A stretch of DNA of 64,000 nt from Rubellimicrobium sp. (GTDB lineage Bacteria > Pseudomonadota > Alphaproteobacteria > Rhodobacterales > Rhodobacteraceae), in the NCBI GenBank assembly GCA_020852925.1, contig JADYZU010000028.1, forward strand, positions 86,274 to 150,273, given 5' to 3'. Of the stretch, positions 9,187 to 19,561 are shown one piece after another. Position numbers and translations under genes: made by a program. The notes under the pieces are model-generated. The model did no database searches and was not told where the DNA came from. It saw only the letters and a list, made by a program, of their open reading frames with translations. Each line of letters opens with the position of its first letter. The first letter of the stretch is position 1.

Positions 9187-10030
9187 GTCGCTGACGGCCG
9201 CGCGCGCCGCGGTCGGGGACATGGTGGCGCAGCACCTGCGTGACGTCGATCTGCCGGTGGCGCAGGCGATGGCCTATGCGCTCTCGGGGGGCAAGTGCCT
9301 GCGCGGCTTTCTCGTGACCGAGGGCGCGCGCCTGCACGGGATCGCGCCTGCGGTCGCGGTCCATGCGGCGGCTGCGATCGAATGCATCCACGCCTACAGC
9401 CTGATCCATGACGACCTGCCCTGCATGGACGACGACGACCTTCGCCGCGGCCAGCCCACCGTGCACCGCAAATGGGACGAGGCCACGGCGGTTCTGGCCG
9501 GGGACGCGCTTCAGGCGCTGGCGTTCGAGCTGCTGTGCGGGGCGCAGACGCCCCATGCGCTGCGGCTTGTCGCCACACTGGCGACGGCGGCGGGGGTGCG
9601 CGGCATGGTCGGCGGACAGGCCATGGACATCGCCGCCGAAAGCGCGCCGGTGCCGCTGACGCTCGAGCAGATCACCCGGCTTCAGGCCGGCAAGACCGGT
9701 GCCCTCATCATCTGGTCCGCGATGGCCGGGCCGGTGATGGCCGGAGATGATCCGGCGCCGCTGCGGGCCTATGGGCAGGCGCTCGGGCTGGCGTTCCAGA
9801 TTGCCGACGACCTTCTCGATGTCGAGGGGGACGCGGGCACCATGGGCAAGGCCGCGCGCAAGGACGCCCGGGCCGGCAAGGCGACCTTCGTCTCGCTTCT
9901 GGGCGTCGCGGGCGCGCGGGCGCGGGCGCAGGAACTGGCCGATGCCGCCACAGCGGCCCTTGCGCCCTATGGCAAAAGGGGTGAAGGACTGGCCCGGCTT
10001 GCCCGTTTCGCGGTGACAAGGAAATACTGA
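9173..10030 (+). CDS. ispA: Polyprenyl synthetase / farnesyl diphosphate synthase
   Basis: HDDLPCMDDDDLRRGQPTVH and DDLLDVEGD aspartate-rich motifs. Start assigned to TTG 9173 (overlaps xseB); uncertain. Confidence 0.88.
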   Translation: MTLAESLTAARAAVGDMVAQHLRDVDLPVAQAMAYALSGGKCLRGFLVTEGARLHGIAPAVAVHAAAAIECIHAYSLIHDDLPCMDDDDLRRGQPTVHRKWDEATAVLAGDALQALAFELLCGAQTPHALRLVATLATAAGVRGMVGGQAMDIAAESAPVPLTLEQITRLQAGKTGALIIWSAMAGPVMAGDDPAPLRAYGQALGLAFQIADDLLDVEGDAGTMGKAARKDARAGKATFVSLLGVAGARARAQELADAATAALAPYGKRGEGLARLARFAVTRKY

Positions 10031-10033
10031 CCC

Positions 10034-11959
10034 ATGACCGAACGCCCCGCGACCCCGCTTCTGGACCGGATCCATGGCCCCGCCGACCTCAGGACGCTGA
10101 CGGACGTCGAACTTGTGCGCCTGGCGCAGGAGGTGCGGGCCGAGACAATTTCCGCGGTGTCGGAAACCGGCGGCCATCTGGGCGCAGGGCTGGGGGTGGT
10201 GGAACTCACCGTCGCGCTGCATGCGGTGTTCGAGGCGCCGAAGGACAAGATCATCTGGGACGTGGGCCATCAGTCCTATCCGCACAAGATCCTGACCGGC
10301 CGGCGCGACCGCATCCGCACCCTGCGGCAGAAGGACGGGCTGTCGGGCTTTACCAAGCGGGCCGAATCGCCCTTTGACCCGTTCGGCGCGGGGCATTCCT
10401 CGACCTCGATCTCGGCCGCGCTGGGCTTTGTCGTCGCCCGCGATCTGGGCGGCACCTGCGAGGGCGGAATCGGCGACGCCGTGGCGGTGATCGGCGATGG
10501 CGCCATTTCCGCCGGGATGGCCTATGAGGCGCTGAACAACGCCGGACATCTGGGGCGTCGGCTGTTCGTCATCCTCAACGACAACGAAATGTCGATCGCG
10601 CCCCCGGTCGGGGCGATGTCGGCCTATCTGGCGCGGCTATACGGGCAGGGTTCGTTCCAGGATCTCAAGGCCGCGGCCAAGGGCGCGGTTTCCCTGCTGC
10701 CGCAACCGTTCCGCGATGGCGCGCGCCGGGCCAAGGACATGCTCAAGCACATGACCGTGGGCGGCACCCTGTTCGAGGAACTGGGGTTCTCCTATGTGGG
10801 GCCGATCGACGGGCACGACCTGCCGACGCTGCTTGGCGTGCTGCGCGAGGTGCGGACGCGGGCCACCGGGCCGGTCCTCATCCATGCGATCACGACAAAG
10901 GGCAAGGGCTATGCCCCAGCCGAGGGCGCGCGCGACCGTGGCCATGCCACGAACCGGTTCGACGTGGCCACCGGCGCGCAGGTCAAGGCCCCCTCGAACG
11001 CCCCGAGCTACACCAATGTCTTTGCCGATGCGCTGCTGTCGCATGCCACGCGCGATCCGCGCATCTGCGCCGTCACCGCCGCCATGCCCGACGGCACCGG
11101 CCTGTCCCGGTTCATGGAGCGTTACACCAGCCGCTGTTTCGACGTGGGCATCGCCGAGCAACACGCCGTCACCTTTTCGGCCGCCCTTGCCGCCGGGGGG
11201 ATGCGGCCCTTCTGCGCGATCTACTCGACCTTCCTTCAGCGCGGCTATGACCAGATCGTGCATGACGTGGCGATCCAGCGCCTGCCGGTGCGCTTTGCCA
11301 TCGACCGGGCCGGACTGGTGGGCGCGGACGGCGCCACCCATGCCGGGGCCTATGACATCGCCTTTCTGGCCAACCTGCCCGGATTCACCGTCATGGCCGC
11401 CGCGGACGAGGCCGAACTGGTGCGCATGGTGGCCACCGCCGCCGCGCATGACGAGGGGCCGATCGCCTTTCGCTTTCCGCGCGGCGAAGGGGTCGGGGTC
11501 GAGATCCCCGCCGACCCCGCGCCGCTCGAGATCGGCCGTGGCCGGGTGATGCAGGAAGGGTCGCGCGTCGCCCTGCTGTCGTTCGGCACCCGCCTGTCCG
11601 AAGTGATGCGCGCCGCCGAATCGCTTGGCCAGCGCGGGCTGAAACCCACCGTGGCCGATGCGCGCTTTGCCAAGCCGCTCGACCTCGATCTGATCCTGCG
11701 GCTGGCGCGCGGGCACGAGGCCCTCATCACCGTCGAGGAAGGCGCGGTCGGCGGATTCGGCAGCCATGTCGCCCAGGCTCTGGCCGAAGCGGGGGTGTTC
11801 GACACCGGGCTCAAGTTCCGCTCGATGGTCCTGCCGGACATCTTCATCGACCAGGCCGGCCCGGCCCAGATGTATGCCACCGCCGGCCTGAACGCCGCGG
11901 ATATCGAGGCGAAGGTTCTTGCGCTGCTGGGTGTGGCGCAGGTCGGGCTGCGCGCCTAG
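10034..11959 (+). CDS. dxs: 1-deoxy-D-xylulose-5-phosphate synthase
   Basis: 641 aa; [35 protein letters not shown]; xseB-ispA-dxs order. Confidence 0.96.
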   Translation: MTERPATPLLDRIHGPADLRTLTDVELVRLAQEVRAETISAVSETGGHLGAGLGVVELTVALHAVFEAPKDKIIWDVGHQSYPHKILTGRRDRIRTLRQKDGLSGFTKRAESPFDPFGAGHSSTSISAALGFVVARDLGGTCEGGIGDAVAVIGDGAISAGMAYEALNNAGHLGRRLFVILNDNEMSIAPPVGAMSAYLARLYGQGSFQDLKAAAKGAVSLLPQPFRDGARRAKDMLKHMTVGGTLFEELGFSYVGPIDGHDLPTLLGVLREVRTRATGPVLIHAITTKGKGYAPAEGARDRGHATNRFDVATGAQVKAPSNAPSYTNVFADALLSHATRDPRICAVTAAMPDGTGLSRFMERYTSRCFDVGIAEQHAVTFSAALAAGGMRPFCAIYSTFLQRGYDQIVHDVAIQRLPVRFAIDRAGLVGADGATHAGAYDIAFLANLPGFTVMAAADEAELVRMVATAAAHDEGPIAFRFPRGEGVGVEIPADPAPLEIGRGRVMQEGSRVALLSFGTRLSEVMRAAESLGQRGLKPTVADARFAKPLDLDLILRLARGHEALITVEEGAVGGFGSHVAQALAEAGVFDTGLKFRSMVLPDIFIDQAGPAQMYATAGLNAADIEAKVLALLGVAQVGLRA

Positions 11960-12047
11960 GGCACCGATCCGTCCCGCCCTGCACCGCAACCCGGCCCAAC
12001 CCGGCCCGGCGGGATCGCGCCGCAGATGCAATGACATGGGGGATGGT

Positions 12048-12124
12048 TGGTCGGAGTGAGAGGATTCGAACCTCCGACCCCCTGCTCCCGAAGCAGGTGC
12101 GCTACCAGGCTGCGCTACACTCCG
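12048..12124 (-). tRNA. tRNA-Pro (anticodon CGG)
   Basis: Reverse complement CGGAGTGTAGCGCAGCCTGGTAGCGCACCTGCTTCGGGAGCAGGGGGTCGGAGGTTCGAATCCTCTCACTCCGACCA: 7-bp acceptor stem, TTCGGGA anticodon loop, GGTTCGAATCC T-arm, encoded CCA. Confidence 0.96.
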
Positions 12125-12177
12125 ACTGGGGGGCAGGTATCGCCCCGTCGGGGGATTTGCAAGGGGTCATTCGCGGC

Positions 12178-13140
12178 TCATTCGCCTTCGCTGTGGCGCT
12201 GTGCGAACCGCAGCAGAAGCGAGGTGCGCGGCGCCGAGGGGGATTCGGGACGGGCCCGGGCATGCAGCGCCGGCCGATGCGCCGAAGCATCGGTCCGCCC
12301 CTCGCGCAGCACGATGTAAAGGCCCGAGGCGATGATGACCCCGGCGCCGATCACGGTCATGCGGTCGGGGGTCTCGCTGAAGATGAACAGGCCAAAGACC
12401 GCAGCCCAGATGATCTGCGAATACTGCATCGGCGCGACGATCACCGCCTCGCCCGCGCGATAGGCGCGGATGAGGATGAGGCCCCCCGTCCAGCCCAGCA
12501 CCGACATCAGCGCCAGAAGCCCCAGATGCGTGACCGGCATCGGCACATAGACGAACGGCAGCGCCACCGCCATGATCGCAAGGTTCGCGAGCATCGGATA
12601 GAGCAGCAGCACCACCGGCCGTTCGTCCTGGCTGATCTTGCGCATGACGATCGCCGAAAAGGCCCCGCTTGCCGCCGCCAGCAGCGCGGCGAAGTGGCCG
12701 GCGCTCAGCGCGGCCTGGCCGGGGCGGATGACGATGATCACCCCCACCAGCCCGGCCAGAACCGCAAGCCAGCGGCGCACCCTGACCCGTTCACCCAGAA
12801 GCGGGATCGCCAGCACCGTGACCAGGAGCGGCGTGGCAAAGACGATGGCATAGGCCTGCGCCATCGGCAGCGTGGTAAAGGCGTAGAAGCCGGAAATGCC
12901 CGAGATCACCGCCGCCGCGGTACGCACCGCCACCCAGCCCGGATGCGCGGGCATGAGGGTGCCGGGTCGCGCGTCGCCCATGATGGTGAGCACGGCCAGC
13001 GGAAACGACAGCAGCACCGAAAAGAAGATGAGCTGGACGGTCGAATAGTCGGCGCCGAGGAATTTCACCACCGCGTCATGCGTTGCATAGACGCCGAACG
13101 ATACCAGGGCGAGCAGCGCGCCCTTCGCATTGGAACCCAT
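12178..13140 (-). CDS. EamA/DMT superfamily transporter
   Basis: 320 aa, about 10 hydrophobic segments, EamA-like repeats (AYAIVFATPLLVTVLAIPLLGERV; WTGGLILIRAYRAGEAVIVAPMQY). Confidence 0.88.
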   Translation of the reverse strand: MGSNAKGALLALVSFGVYATHDAVVKFLGADYSTVQLIFFSVLLSFPLAVLTIMGDARPGTLMPAHPGWVAVRTAAAVISGISGFYAFTTLPMAQAYAIVFATPLLVTVLAIPLLGERVRVRRWLAVLAGLVGVIIVIRPGQAALSAGHFAALLAAASGAFSAIVMRKISQDERPVVLLLYPMLANLAIMAVALPFVYVPMPVTHLGLLALMSVLGWTGGLILIRAYRAGEAVIVAPMQYSQIIWAAVFGLFIFSETPDRMTVIGAGVIIASGLYIVLREGRTDASAHRPALHARARPESPSAPRTSLLLRFAQRHSEGE

Positions 13141-13256
13141 TGCCCAGAGCCTCGCATCCGCCCTGAAACGGCGGAATTACGGTGTTCGCGTTGGAATGGG
13201 CCAATCGGACGGCCACGTCAATGGCCGCCCCGGACCGACCCCCTCGACCGGCCCCC

Positions 13257-14363
13257 TCAGAGGTCCGCGTCCATCGCCGCAAGGATCGCGTCGCCCATGG
13301 CCGAGGTCGAGACCGGCACCCCGCCGTCCGGCCCCATGAGATCGGCGGTGCGCAGTCCGTCGGCCAGCACCTTCTCGACCGCGCGTTCGACACGCGCCGC
13401 CTCGTCGCCAAGGTCGAAGGAGTAGCGCAGCGCCATGGCAAAGCTCAGGATGCAGGCGATCGGATTGGCCTTGCCCTGCCCGGCGATGTCGGGGGCCGAA
13501 CCGTGGACAGGTTCATAGAGCGCCTTGGGCCGGCCGTTCGCCATCGGCGCGCCAAGGCTGGCCGAGGGCAGCATGCCAAGGCTTCCGGTCAGCATCGCCG
13601 CCAGATCCGACAGCAGGTCGCCGAACAGGTTGTCGGTCACGATCACGTCGAACTGCTTGGGCCAGCGCGTCAACTGCATCGCGCCCGCGTCGGCATACAT
13701 GTGCGACAATTCGACATCCGGATATTCGCGGTCGTGCACCTCCTGCACCACCTGCCGCCACAGCACGCCCGACTCCATCACATTGGCCTTCTCCATCGAG
13801 CAGACCTTGCCCGCGCGCTTGCGCGCCAGTTCGAAGGCCGACCGCGCCACTCGGGCGATCTCGCCTTCGGTATAGCGCTGGGTGTTGATGCCCACCCGTT
13901 CGTTGCCTTCGGTGAAGATGCCGCGCGGTTCGCCGAAATAGACGCCCGAGGTGAGTTCGCGCACGATCATGATGTCGAGGCCGGCCACCACGTCGCGCTT
14001 CAGCGACGAAAAATCCGCCAGCGCGTCAAAGCATTGCGCGGGGCGCAGGTTGGCGTAGAGGTCCATCTCCTTGCGCAGGCGCAGCAGGCCGCGCTCGGGC
14101 TTCACGCTGAAATCGAGGCTGTCGTATCTCGGCCCGCCCACGGCCCCCAGCAGCACCGCATCCACCGCCTGCGCGCGCGCCATCGTCGCATCGGTCAAGG
14201 GCGTGCCATGCGCGTCAAAGGCACAGCCGCCGACCAGATCCTCGCTCAGGTCAAAGGCGATGCCGCGCCGGTCGCCCAGCCAGCGGATCACCTTCTTCAC
14301 CTCGGCCATGACCTCGGGGCCGATGCCGTCGCCGGCAAGGATCAGGATGGACGGATTTGCCAC
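13257..14363 (-). CDS. leuB: 3-isopropylmalate dehydrogenase
   Basis: [20 protein letters not shown]...; [49 protein letters not shown]. Confidence 0.96.
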   Translation of the reverse strand: MANPSILILAGDGIGPEVMAEVKKVIRWLGDRRGIAFDLSEDLVGGCAFDAHGTPLTDATMARAQAVDAVLLGAVGGPRYDSLDFSVKPERGLLRLRKEMDLYANLRPAQCFDALADFSSLKRDVVAGLDIMIVRELTSGVYFGEPRGIFTEGNERVGINTQRYTEGEIARVARSAFELARKRAGKVCSMEKANVMESGVLWRQVVQEVHDREYPDVELSHMYADAGAMQLTRWPKQFDVIVTDNLFGDLLSDLAAMLTGSLGMLPSASLGAPMANGRPKALYEPVHGSAPDIAGQGKANPIACILSFAMALRYSFDLGDEAARVERAVEKVLADGLRTADLMGPDGGVPVSTSAMGDAILAAMDADL

Positions 14364-14428
14364 GGCGGGACTCCCATTTCGCGCTGCTGCGGCGGGGCCT
14401 AGCCAATGCCCGACCCCCGGTCAAGAAG

Positions 14429-14848
14429 CTACTCCTCGCCCTGATCGGCCCGGCCGTCCTTGATTGTCGCGCGGGCGCGTTTCGCGGCCAGCCGCCGCTC
14501 GACCGAGGCGCGCGTGGGCCGGGTCGCCACCCGGCGCCTTGGCACGACCAGCGCCGCCCGGATGAGCGCGGCCAGACGTTCGCGCGCGATCTCGCGGTTC
14601 TGCGCCTGGCTGCGGGTATCCTGCACGAACAGGACGATCGCCCCTTCGGTGGTCCAGCGCGAACCGGCCAGCCGGCGCAGCCGTGCCTTCACCGCCTCGG
14701 TCAGCGCGGGCGAGCGCGCCGCCTCGAACCGCAATTCGACGGCGGAGGCGACCTTGTTCACGTTCTGCCCGCCCGGCCCCTGGGCGCGGACGAACTGTTC
14801 GACCAGTTCCCAGTCGGCAATGGCGATGTCGTCGGTGATGCGCAGCAT
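14429..14848 (-). CDS. arfB: Class I release-factor-like ribosome-rescue hydrolase ArfB/YaeJ
   Basis: QGPGGQNVNKVASAVELRF GGQ domain plus basic C-terminal tail; start at ATG 14848. Confidence 0.88.
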   Translation of the reverse strand: MLRITDDIAIADWELVEQFVRAQGPGGQNVNKVASAVELRFEAARSPALTEAVKARLRRLAGSRWTTEGAIVLFVQDTRSQAQNREIARERLAALIRAALVVPRRRVATRPTRASVERRLAAKRARATIKDGRADQGEE

Positions 14849-14916
14849 GGTTCCTTGACCGGCTCGGGGCGGGCGCCCATCCTGCACCGGATCGTGGCCA
14901 AAGGCGAGGGCGGGAC

Positions 14917-16764
14917 ATGCGTATCGGTCAGGCGATCCTTCCCGCGCTGGCGGCGCCTGGCGTGGCCGCCTGCCTGTGGCGCGGGGACTCGGTCACGCTG
15001 CTGGGGTTCACCTGCGCGGTCCTGATCCTTGCGCTGTGCATCTGGCTGGTGGCGGGGGTCATTTCGGCGGCGGTGGCGCTGCACAACATGCGCATCGTCA
15101 CCAGGGGCTCGGTCCTGCGGCTGTTCCTGAGCGGGCACCTGTGGCGCCTGATCGTGGCGCTGCCGCTGGCGCTGTGGTCGGCGGTCTGGATCGCGGTCTC
15201 GATCATCGCGGACCCGTGGCGCACCCTTGCGGGAGCGGCCCTGATCGCCGGACTTGTGCCGGGCGTCGCGCTTGCGTCGCGCGGGCTGTTCGGCAGCCAT
15301 GTGATCGCCGAACAGCGCCTGCGCGTCACGCTGCCCTTTGCCATTGCCGTGGCGGGCGCGCTGGCGCTCGGGGCCTCGCTCCTGCTGCCGAATGCCCCGC
15401 CGGCCTCGCTTGCCGAAGGGGTCGCCCGTGCCGTGCGCTATACCGGGCCGAGTGCGCTTCTGGGGCAGGTGTTCGATCTATACGCAGTGTCGGCCGGGGT
15501 GACGGACCTGTGGCGCGGCACGGGCTGGCGGTCGCTGTTCCTGGGCCTCCTGATCGAGGGATCGCTGTGGTTCGGCCTGGCCTCGGCCCTTGCGCTGCTG
15601 CTGGTGCCGGTGCGCGATCTGGCGCGGGTGCTGCGGCCGGGTGGCGGCGTGGGCGTGATCGGCTGGGCGCTGGCCGGGGCGGCGCTGGCGGCGGTGGCGC
15701 TGGTGCTGTTCGAGGGCGTCGCCCGGTTCGAGGACCGGGTGCGGATCGAGGCGCGGGTGCAGGTGGATACGCTTGCCGTGCCGGGGCCGGGTGCAGGGTC
15801 GGGCGCGGTTGTCGCGCCACTTCCCGATCTCGCGCCCGAAACCGGCATGCCGCCCGCGCTGTTGCCCAGCGCGATCCGCGAACGGATCGAGCGCGAGCAG
15901 ATCGGAGACCTGCTCTGCCCGCCGGGCACCGCCGAATGGATCGCCGCCGCGCGGGCGCGGGCGCAGGCCGTTGTGGCCATGCATGAAGGTGACATCACCG
16001 CCGCCGCCCAGGCCGGATTCGACCGGATGCGCGCCGGGGTGCCCGGGTTTCTTGATGCCTATTACAGCCTGACGGCCGAATACCTGCGCACTCTGAACCT
16101 GTTGACCGGCAATGCCGAGGGGCATCTTCAGGGGATTCTTGCCGAGCATCTGGACAGTGCCGCCGCCTTTGGCGCCCTTCAGGAGGCGCTGACCGGGCTG
16201 GAGACCACGCGGGCCACCCTGCTGGCGATGCAGGAGGAGGAGCGCGCGCGCCTGGCCGGATGCGACAGCGTGCTGCCGCGCGACGACGGCGAAGCCGTGA
16301 TCACGCTGGTCCTGCCCGCCACCGCGCCGGGCCTGCCCCTCCCGCCCGAAGGCGCGGCGTTCGAGCGCCGTCTTGCCACCGCCGGATTCGCCGGGATCGC
16401 GGGCGGGATCGGCGGGGCGGTCATCGGCAGCGTCGGGGCCAAGCTGGTGCTGGCGCCGCTGTTCAAGACCGCGGCATCGGCGCTGGTGAAGCTGGCCGGG
16501 GGGCGGCTGGCGGCGGCGCTGGCCGGGGCCGGGACCGGGGCCCTTGCCGGGGGCGGCGCCGGCAGCGTCATTCCCGGCGCGGGCACTGCGGTGGGCGCCT
16601 TCGTCGGCGGGGCGATCGGGTTCATCGGCGCCTGGATCGGCACCGACTATCTTCTGCTGCGCCTCGACGAAGCGGTGTCGCGCGCCGATTTCGAGGCCGA
16701 GATCCTGTCTGCCATCGACGCGACCGAGGCCGAATTCATCGCCGCGCTGACCGGTGTCCGCTGA
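14917..16764 (+). CDS. Uncharacterised multi-pass membrane protein with C-terminal glycine-zipper domain
   Basis: 615 aa; several N-terminal hydrophobic segments, long hydrophilic/helical middle, C-terminal AGIAGGIGGAVIGSVGAKL...GAGTGALAGGGAGSVIPGAGTAVGAFVGGAIGFIGAWIGTDYLLL. No family recognised. Confidence 0.75.
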   Translation: MRIGQAILPALAAPGVAACLWRGDSVTLLGFTCAVLILALCIWLVAGVISAAVALHNMRIVTRGSVLRLFLSGHLWRLIVALPLALWSAVWIAVSIIADPWRTLAGAALIAGLVPGVALASRGLFGSHVIAEQRLRVTLPFAIAVAGALALGASLLLPNAPPASLAEGVARAVRYTGPSALLGQVFDLYAVSAGVTDLWRGTGWRSLFLGLLIEGSLWFGLASALALLLVPVRDLARVLRPGGGVGVIGWALAGAALAAVALVLFEGVARFEDRVRIEARVQVDTLAVPGPGAGSGAVVAPLPDLAPETGMPPALLPSAIRERIEREQIGDLLCPPGTAEWIAAARARAQAVVAMHEGDITAAAQAGFDRMRAGVPGFLDAYYSLTAEYLRTLNLLTGNAEGHLQGILAEHLDSAAAFGALQEALTGLETTRATLLAMQEEERARLAGCDSVLPRDDGEAVITLVLPATAPGLPLPPEGAAFERRLATAGFAGIAGGIGGAVIGSVGAKLVLAPLFKTAASALVKLAGGRLAAALAGAGTGALAGGGAGSVIPGAGTAVGAFVGGAIGFIGAWIGTDYLLLRLDEAVSRADFEAEILSAIDATEAEFIAALTGVR

Positions 16765-16774
16765 GGGACGAAAA

Positions 16775-16802
16775 GGGCCGCACCTTGCGATGCGACCCTT
16801 CG
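16775..16802 (-). terminator. Rho-independent-like terminator of the minus-strand 16.9-kb small transcript / possibly bidirectional
   Basis: Minus strand AAGGGTCGCATC-GCAA-GGTGCGGCCCTTTT: imperfect GC stem then T-rich end. Confidence 0.65.
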
Positions 16803-16865
16803 AAAGCTCAGGAGGTGGAATCGGTTAGACGTGTCCACCCGGAGGTTGGGAACCCGAGGGCTGCC

Positions 16866-16922
16866 TCAGGTGCGCGACCTCCCGGCTGTCCCGACACCTT
16901 TCTCCAATGACTTTCTCGACAC
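16866..16922 (-). CDS. Candidate 18-aa sORF (V/M)SRKSLEKGVGTAGRSRT
   Basis: GTG start 7 nt after the SD core in AAAGGAGGTGATCC; TGA stop; lies about 60 nt downstream of the yhhQ-like stop on the same strand and upstream of a terminator-like hairpin. Confidence 0.45.
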   Translation of the reverse strand: MSRKSLEKGVGTAGRSRT

Positions 16923-16982
16923 TGGATCACCTCCTTTCGATGGGTTGCAGATGCGGCCACCGTGGCATGCCCGGGGTTAAAG

Positions 16983-17630
16983 TCAAATGAATTTCCCGCC
17001 GGCCGCCCGCATCCGGAACGCGCGCGCCACCATGAGGCGGAACGGCACCAGTGCCACCAGCGCGATCCCGAGTTTCACCCCCAGATCCGCCAGCCCGAGC
17101 GACACCCACATCGGCGCCTGCGGCCCGAATGCCAGCAGCGGGGCCCCCTCTTGGGCCCAGACCACCGCCTCGCGCGCGGCAAGGGGAAACAGCGGGGCGA
17201 GCGTGGCCGAGAACGCGGTCGAGAAGAACACCGCCGTGTCCACCACCGAACTTGCCGCCGAGGCGACAAGCGGCGCGATCCACCACGACCGCCCCCGCAG
17301 CCGGTTGAACACGAGGATGTCAAAGCTTTGCGCCGCAAGGAAGGCCGCCGCCGATCCCACGGCGATGCGCAGGCTGACCGCCGGGCCGGATTCGAGCATC
17401 ACCTGCGTGCCGATCAGCGAACAGGCGATCCCGGTGGCAAAGCCGGCCAGCACCACGCGCCGCGCGGCCGCGGTGCCGTGCAGGCGGTTCACGATCTCGG
17501 TCACGAGAAAGGCGAAGGGATAGGTGAAGGCCCCCCAGGTCAGCAGCCCGTCAAGCAGCAGGAACTGCACGAGGACGTTCGACGCCACGACGATCACGGT
17601 CATGGCAAGGATGCCGGGCAGAAGGCGCAT
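16983..17630 (-). CDS. Queuosine precursor transporter (VUT / YhhQ family)
   Basis: MRLLPGILAMTVIVVASNVLVQFLLLDGLLTWGAFTYPFAFLVTEIVNRLHG... Confidence 0.88.
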   Translation of the reverse strand: MRLLPGILAMTVIVVASNVLVQFLLLDGLLTWGAFTYPFAFLVTEIVNRLHGTAAARRVVLAGFATGIACSLIGTQVMLESGPAVSLRIAVGSAAAFLAAQSFDILVFNRLRGRSWWIAPLVASAASSVVDTAVFFSTAFSATLAPLFPLAAREAVVWAQEGAPLLAFGPQAPMWVSLGLADLGVKLGIALVALVPFRLMVARAFRMRAAGGKFI

Positions 17631-17728
17631 GGTTCAGGTCCGTTTTGGCAAGGTTGCGGCAACTTGGCCCGACCATGGCCGAAAAGGCCAAGGGGGGCGC
17701 GCCCGCTTACGCCCTGCCGCGGCCCGGG

Positions 17729-18601
17729 TCAATCCGGGATGCGGTATTCGACGATCTCGGTGCGCTGGAACCAGTTCTGGTTGTCGTCCGCCACCAGTGT
17801 GAGGCGGATGCCCTGCCCGTCGCTCCAGACCGCGATCCCCTCGAGATTGTCGTGCACGCCGACCGTGGTCTGGAGGTGTTCGCGTTCGTCCCCGCCGTTC
17901 AGGTCGAAGCTGCGCACCCGGCTGCGAAAGCCGATGCCGGCAAAGTCGCGTTCAAGCAGGTAAAGCCGCCCGTCGGGGCCGATGTCGGCGCCCACCGCCA
18001 GAAACGCCCCGCGTCGCGGGATCGTGAAGGCGATGTCCCAGGCGCCGTCGCGGAAACGGTAGACCGGAAAGGGGCGGTCGGCGCGACCGGACCGTTCGGG
18101 CAGGGTGTAGATCGCGCCATCCCGCCCGATGGCCAGCGATTCAAGCGCGGCATTGGGCTGCATCTGCGCGAAATCCGGGTGGCGGGGCAACAGCGACGGC
18201 GTGCCGTGCAGCCCGTCCTGCCGGCGCACCCGGGCATCCCCCTCGAAACTGATGTAGATGGTCCCGTCCGGGCCAAGGGCCAGTCCCTCGCTGTCGCCCT
18301 GCGACCGCGACATCGGCCGCCCGTTCCGGTCGGTGATCGCCGCCCGGTCCGTCACCTCGATCCCCGTGACCAGCCCGGCCGCATCGCGCAGGATCAGCCC
18401 CTGCACCAGCAACGCCCGGTCCGACAGGAACAGGGCCGACACGCCGTCATCCCCGATCTCGAGACCCGACAGCCCGGCGATGTCACCCCGGCCGGCGGTC
18501 CAGGTGAAACTGCCCAGCAGCACCGCATCGCCGGCCTGCACCAGGGCGGCAACAAGGGCCAGGCCGGCCGCGAGGGCGGCAGAGAGAACGGGAGGACGCA
18601 T
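17729..18601 (-). CDS. Esterase-like activity of phytase family protein (secreted)
   Basis: Signal peptide; [39 protein letters not shown]...[22 protein letters not shown]... Confidence 0.75.
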   Translation of the reverse strand: MRPPVLSAALAAGLALVAALVQAGDAVLLGSFTWTAGRGDIAGLSGLEIGDDGVSALFLSDRALLVQGLILRDAAGLVTGIEVTDRAAITDRNGRPMSRSQGDSEGLALGPDGTIYISFEGDARVRRQDGLHGTPSLLPRHPDFAQMQPNAALESLAIGRDGAIYTLPERSGRADRPFPVYRFRDGAWDIAFTIPRRGAFLAVGADIGPDGRLYLLERDFAGIGFRSRVRSFDLNGGDEREHLQTTVGVHDNLEGIAVWSDGQGIRLTLVADDNQNWFQRTEIVEYRIPD

Positions 18602-18604
18602 CGC

Positions 18605-19561
18605 TCAGTTGCTGTCGAGCACGGCCCGGCACTGTGCCGGCAGTTCGCCCATGGTCAGGGGCGCGCGCGGCGGCGGCGGCGGGGGCGCGTCGGGATCGGG
18701 CGGCGGCGGGTTGAGGATGTTGTTCACCCACTCCTGCGCCTCGGCGCACCCATCGCCCGCGGGCACCGGATCCTGCGCCACGCAGGTGGGATCGCCGGCC
18801 GGACAGGCAAGGCGGACGTGGAAATGGGTGTTGTGCCCCGAGAGCGGCCGGATCTTGCTCAGCCACGACCGGTCGCCGGTCGCATTCGCGCACATCGCCA
18901 CCTTGGCGCCCGCAAAGACGAAGATCCGCTCGACTCGGGGATCCATCGCGGCCTGACGCAGGATCGCCTCGTGCTGCGGGGTCCAGTTCGCGTTGGTGAA
19001 GGCGCCGCCCTGCCGGTCCATGGCAATCGAGGAGATGCTCTCGCGCTCGTCACGGCTGAGGTTCAGGCGCGCGGGCGGCAGCATCCAGATATCGGCATCA
19101 AGCCCGACCTGATGGCTTGCGTGGCCGGTGAGGGCAGGACCGCCGCGCGGCTGGCCCAGATCGCCGATATAAAGCCCCTGCCAGCCGGGCTGCGTGGCGG
19201 CAAAACGCGACAGATCCTGAAGGAAACCGATCAGTTCCGGCGTCCCCCAGTTGCGGTTGCGCGACAGCCGCATCGCCTGCCAGGTGGCGCCGGTCTCGGG
19301 CATCTCGACCGCCCCGGCCAGGCAGCCGCGCGAATAGAAGCCGATGGCCCGCGACTCCTGCGCCGAAGGTCCGGGCACCGCCCCGAACAGGTTGCGGGCG
19401 ACGCGTGTATCGCCCGCGTTCTGCGCCGACAGCCGCGCCAGCACCTGATCCGGGCTTTCGCGCGCATCCGCAGCGCGCGGCGCGGCCGCAGGCGCGCCCC
19501 CGCCCCCCCCGCAGGAGCCAAGCAGAAGGACAAGCGCAAGCGCGGCGATGGGGCGGATCAT
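18605..19561 (-). CDS. mepA: Penicillin-insensitive murein endopeptidase
   Basis: Lipoprotein-like start MIRPIAALALVLLLGSCGGGG; GLYIGDLGQPRGGPALTGHASHQVGLDADIWMLP; HNTHFHVRLACP. Confidence 0.9.
   Translation of the reverse strand: MIRPIAALALVLLLGSCGGGGGAPAAAPRAADARESPDQVLARLSAQNAGDTRVARNLFGAVPGPSAQESRAIGFYSRGCLAGAVEMPETGATWQAMRLSRNRNWGTPELIGFLQDLSRFAATQPGWQGLYIGDLGQPRGGPALTGHASHQVGLDADIWMLPPARLNLSRDERESISSIAMDRQGGAFTNANWTPQHEAILRQAAMDPRVERIFVFAGAKVAMCANATGDRSWLSKIRPLSGHNTHFHVRLACPAGDPTCVAQDPVPAGDGCAEAQEWVNNILNPPPPDPDAPPPPPPRAPLTMGELPAQCRAVLDSN

Noticed and set aside
16924-16938. GGATCACCTCCTTTC on the + strand, identical to the 16S rRNA 3' end
   Set aside because: No other 16S sequence flanks it; better explained as the reverse complement of an extended Shine-Dalgarno on the minus strand.
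18656-18715. GGCGGCGGCGGGGGCG...GGGCGGCGGCGG triplet-like run
   Set aside because: Encodes a Pro-rich segment (NPPPPDPDAPPPPPPRAPL) of mepA; codon-level repeat inside a CDS.
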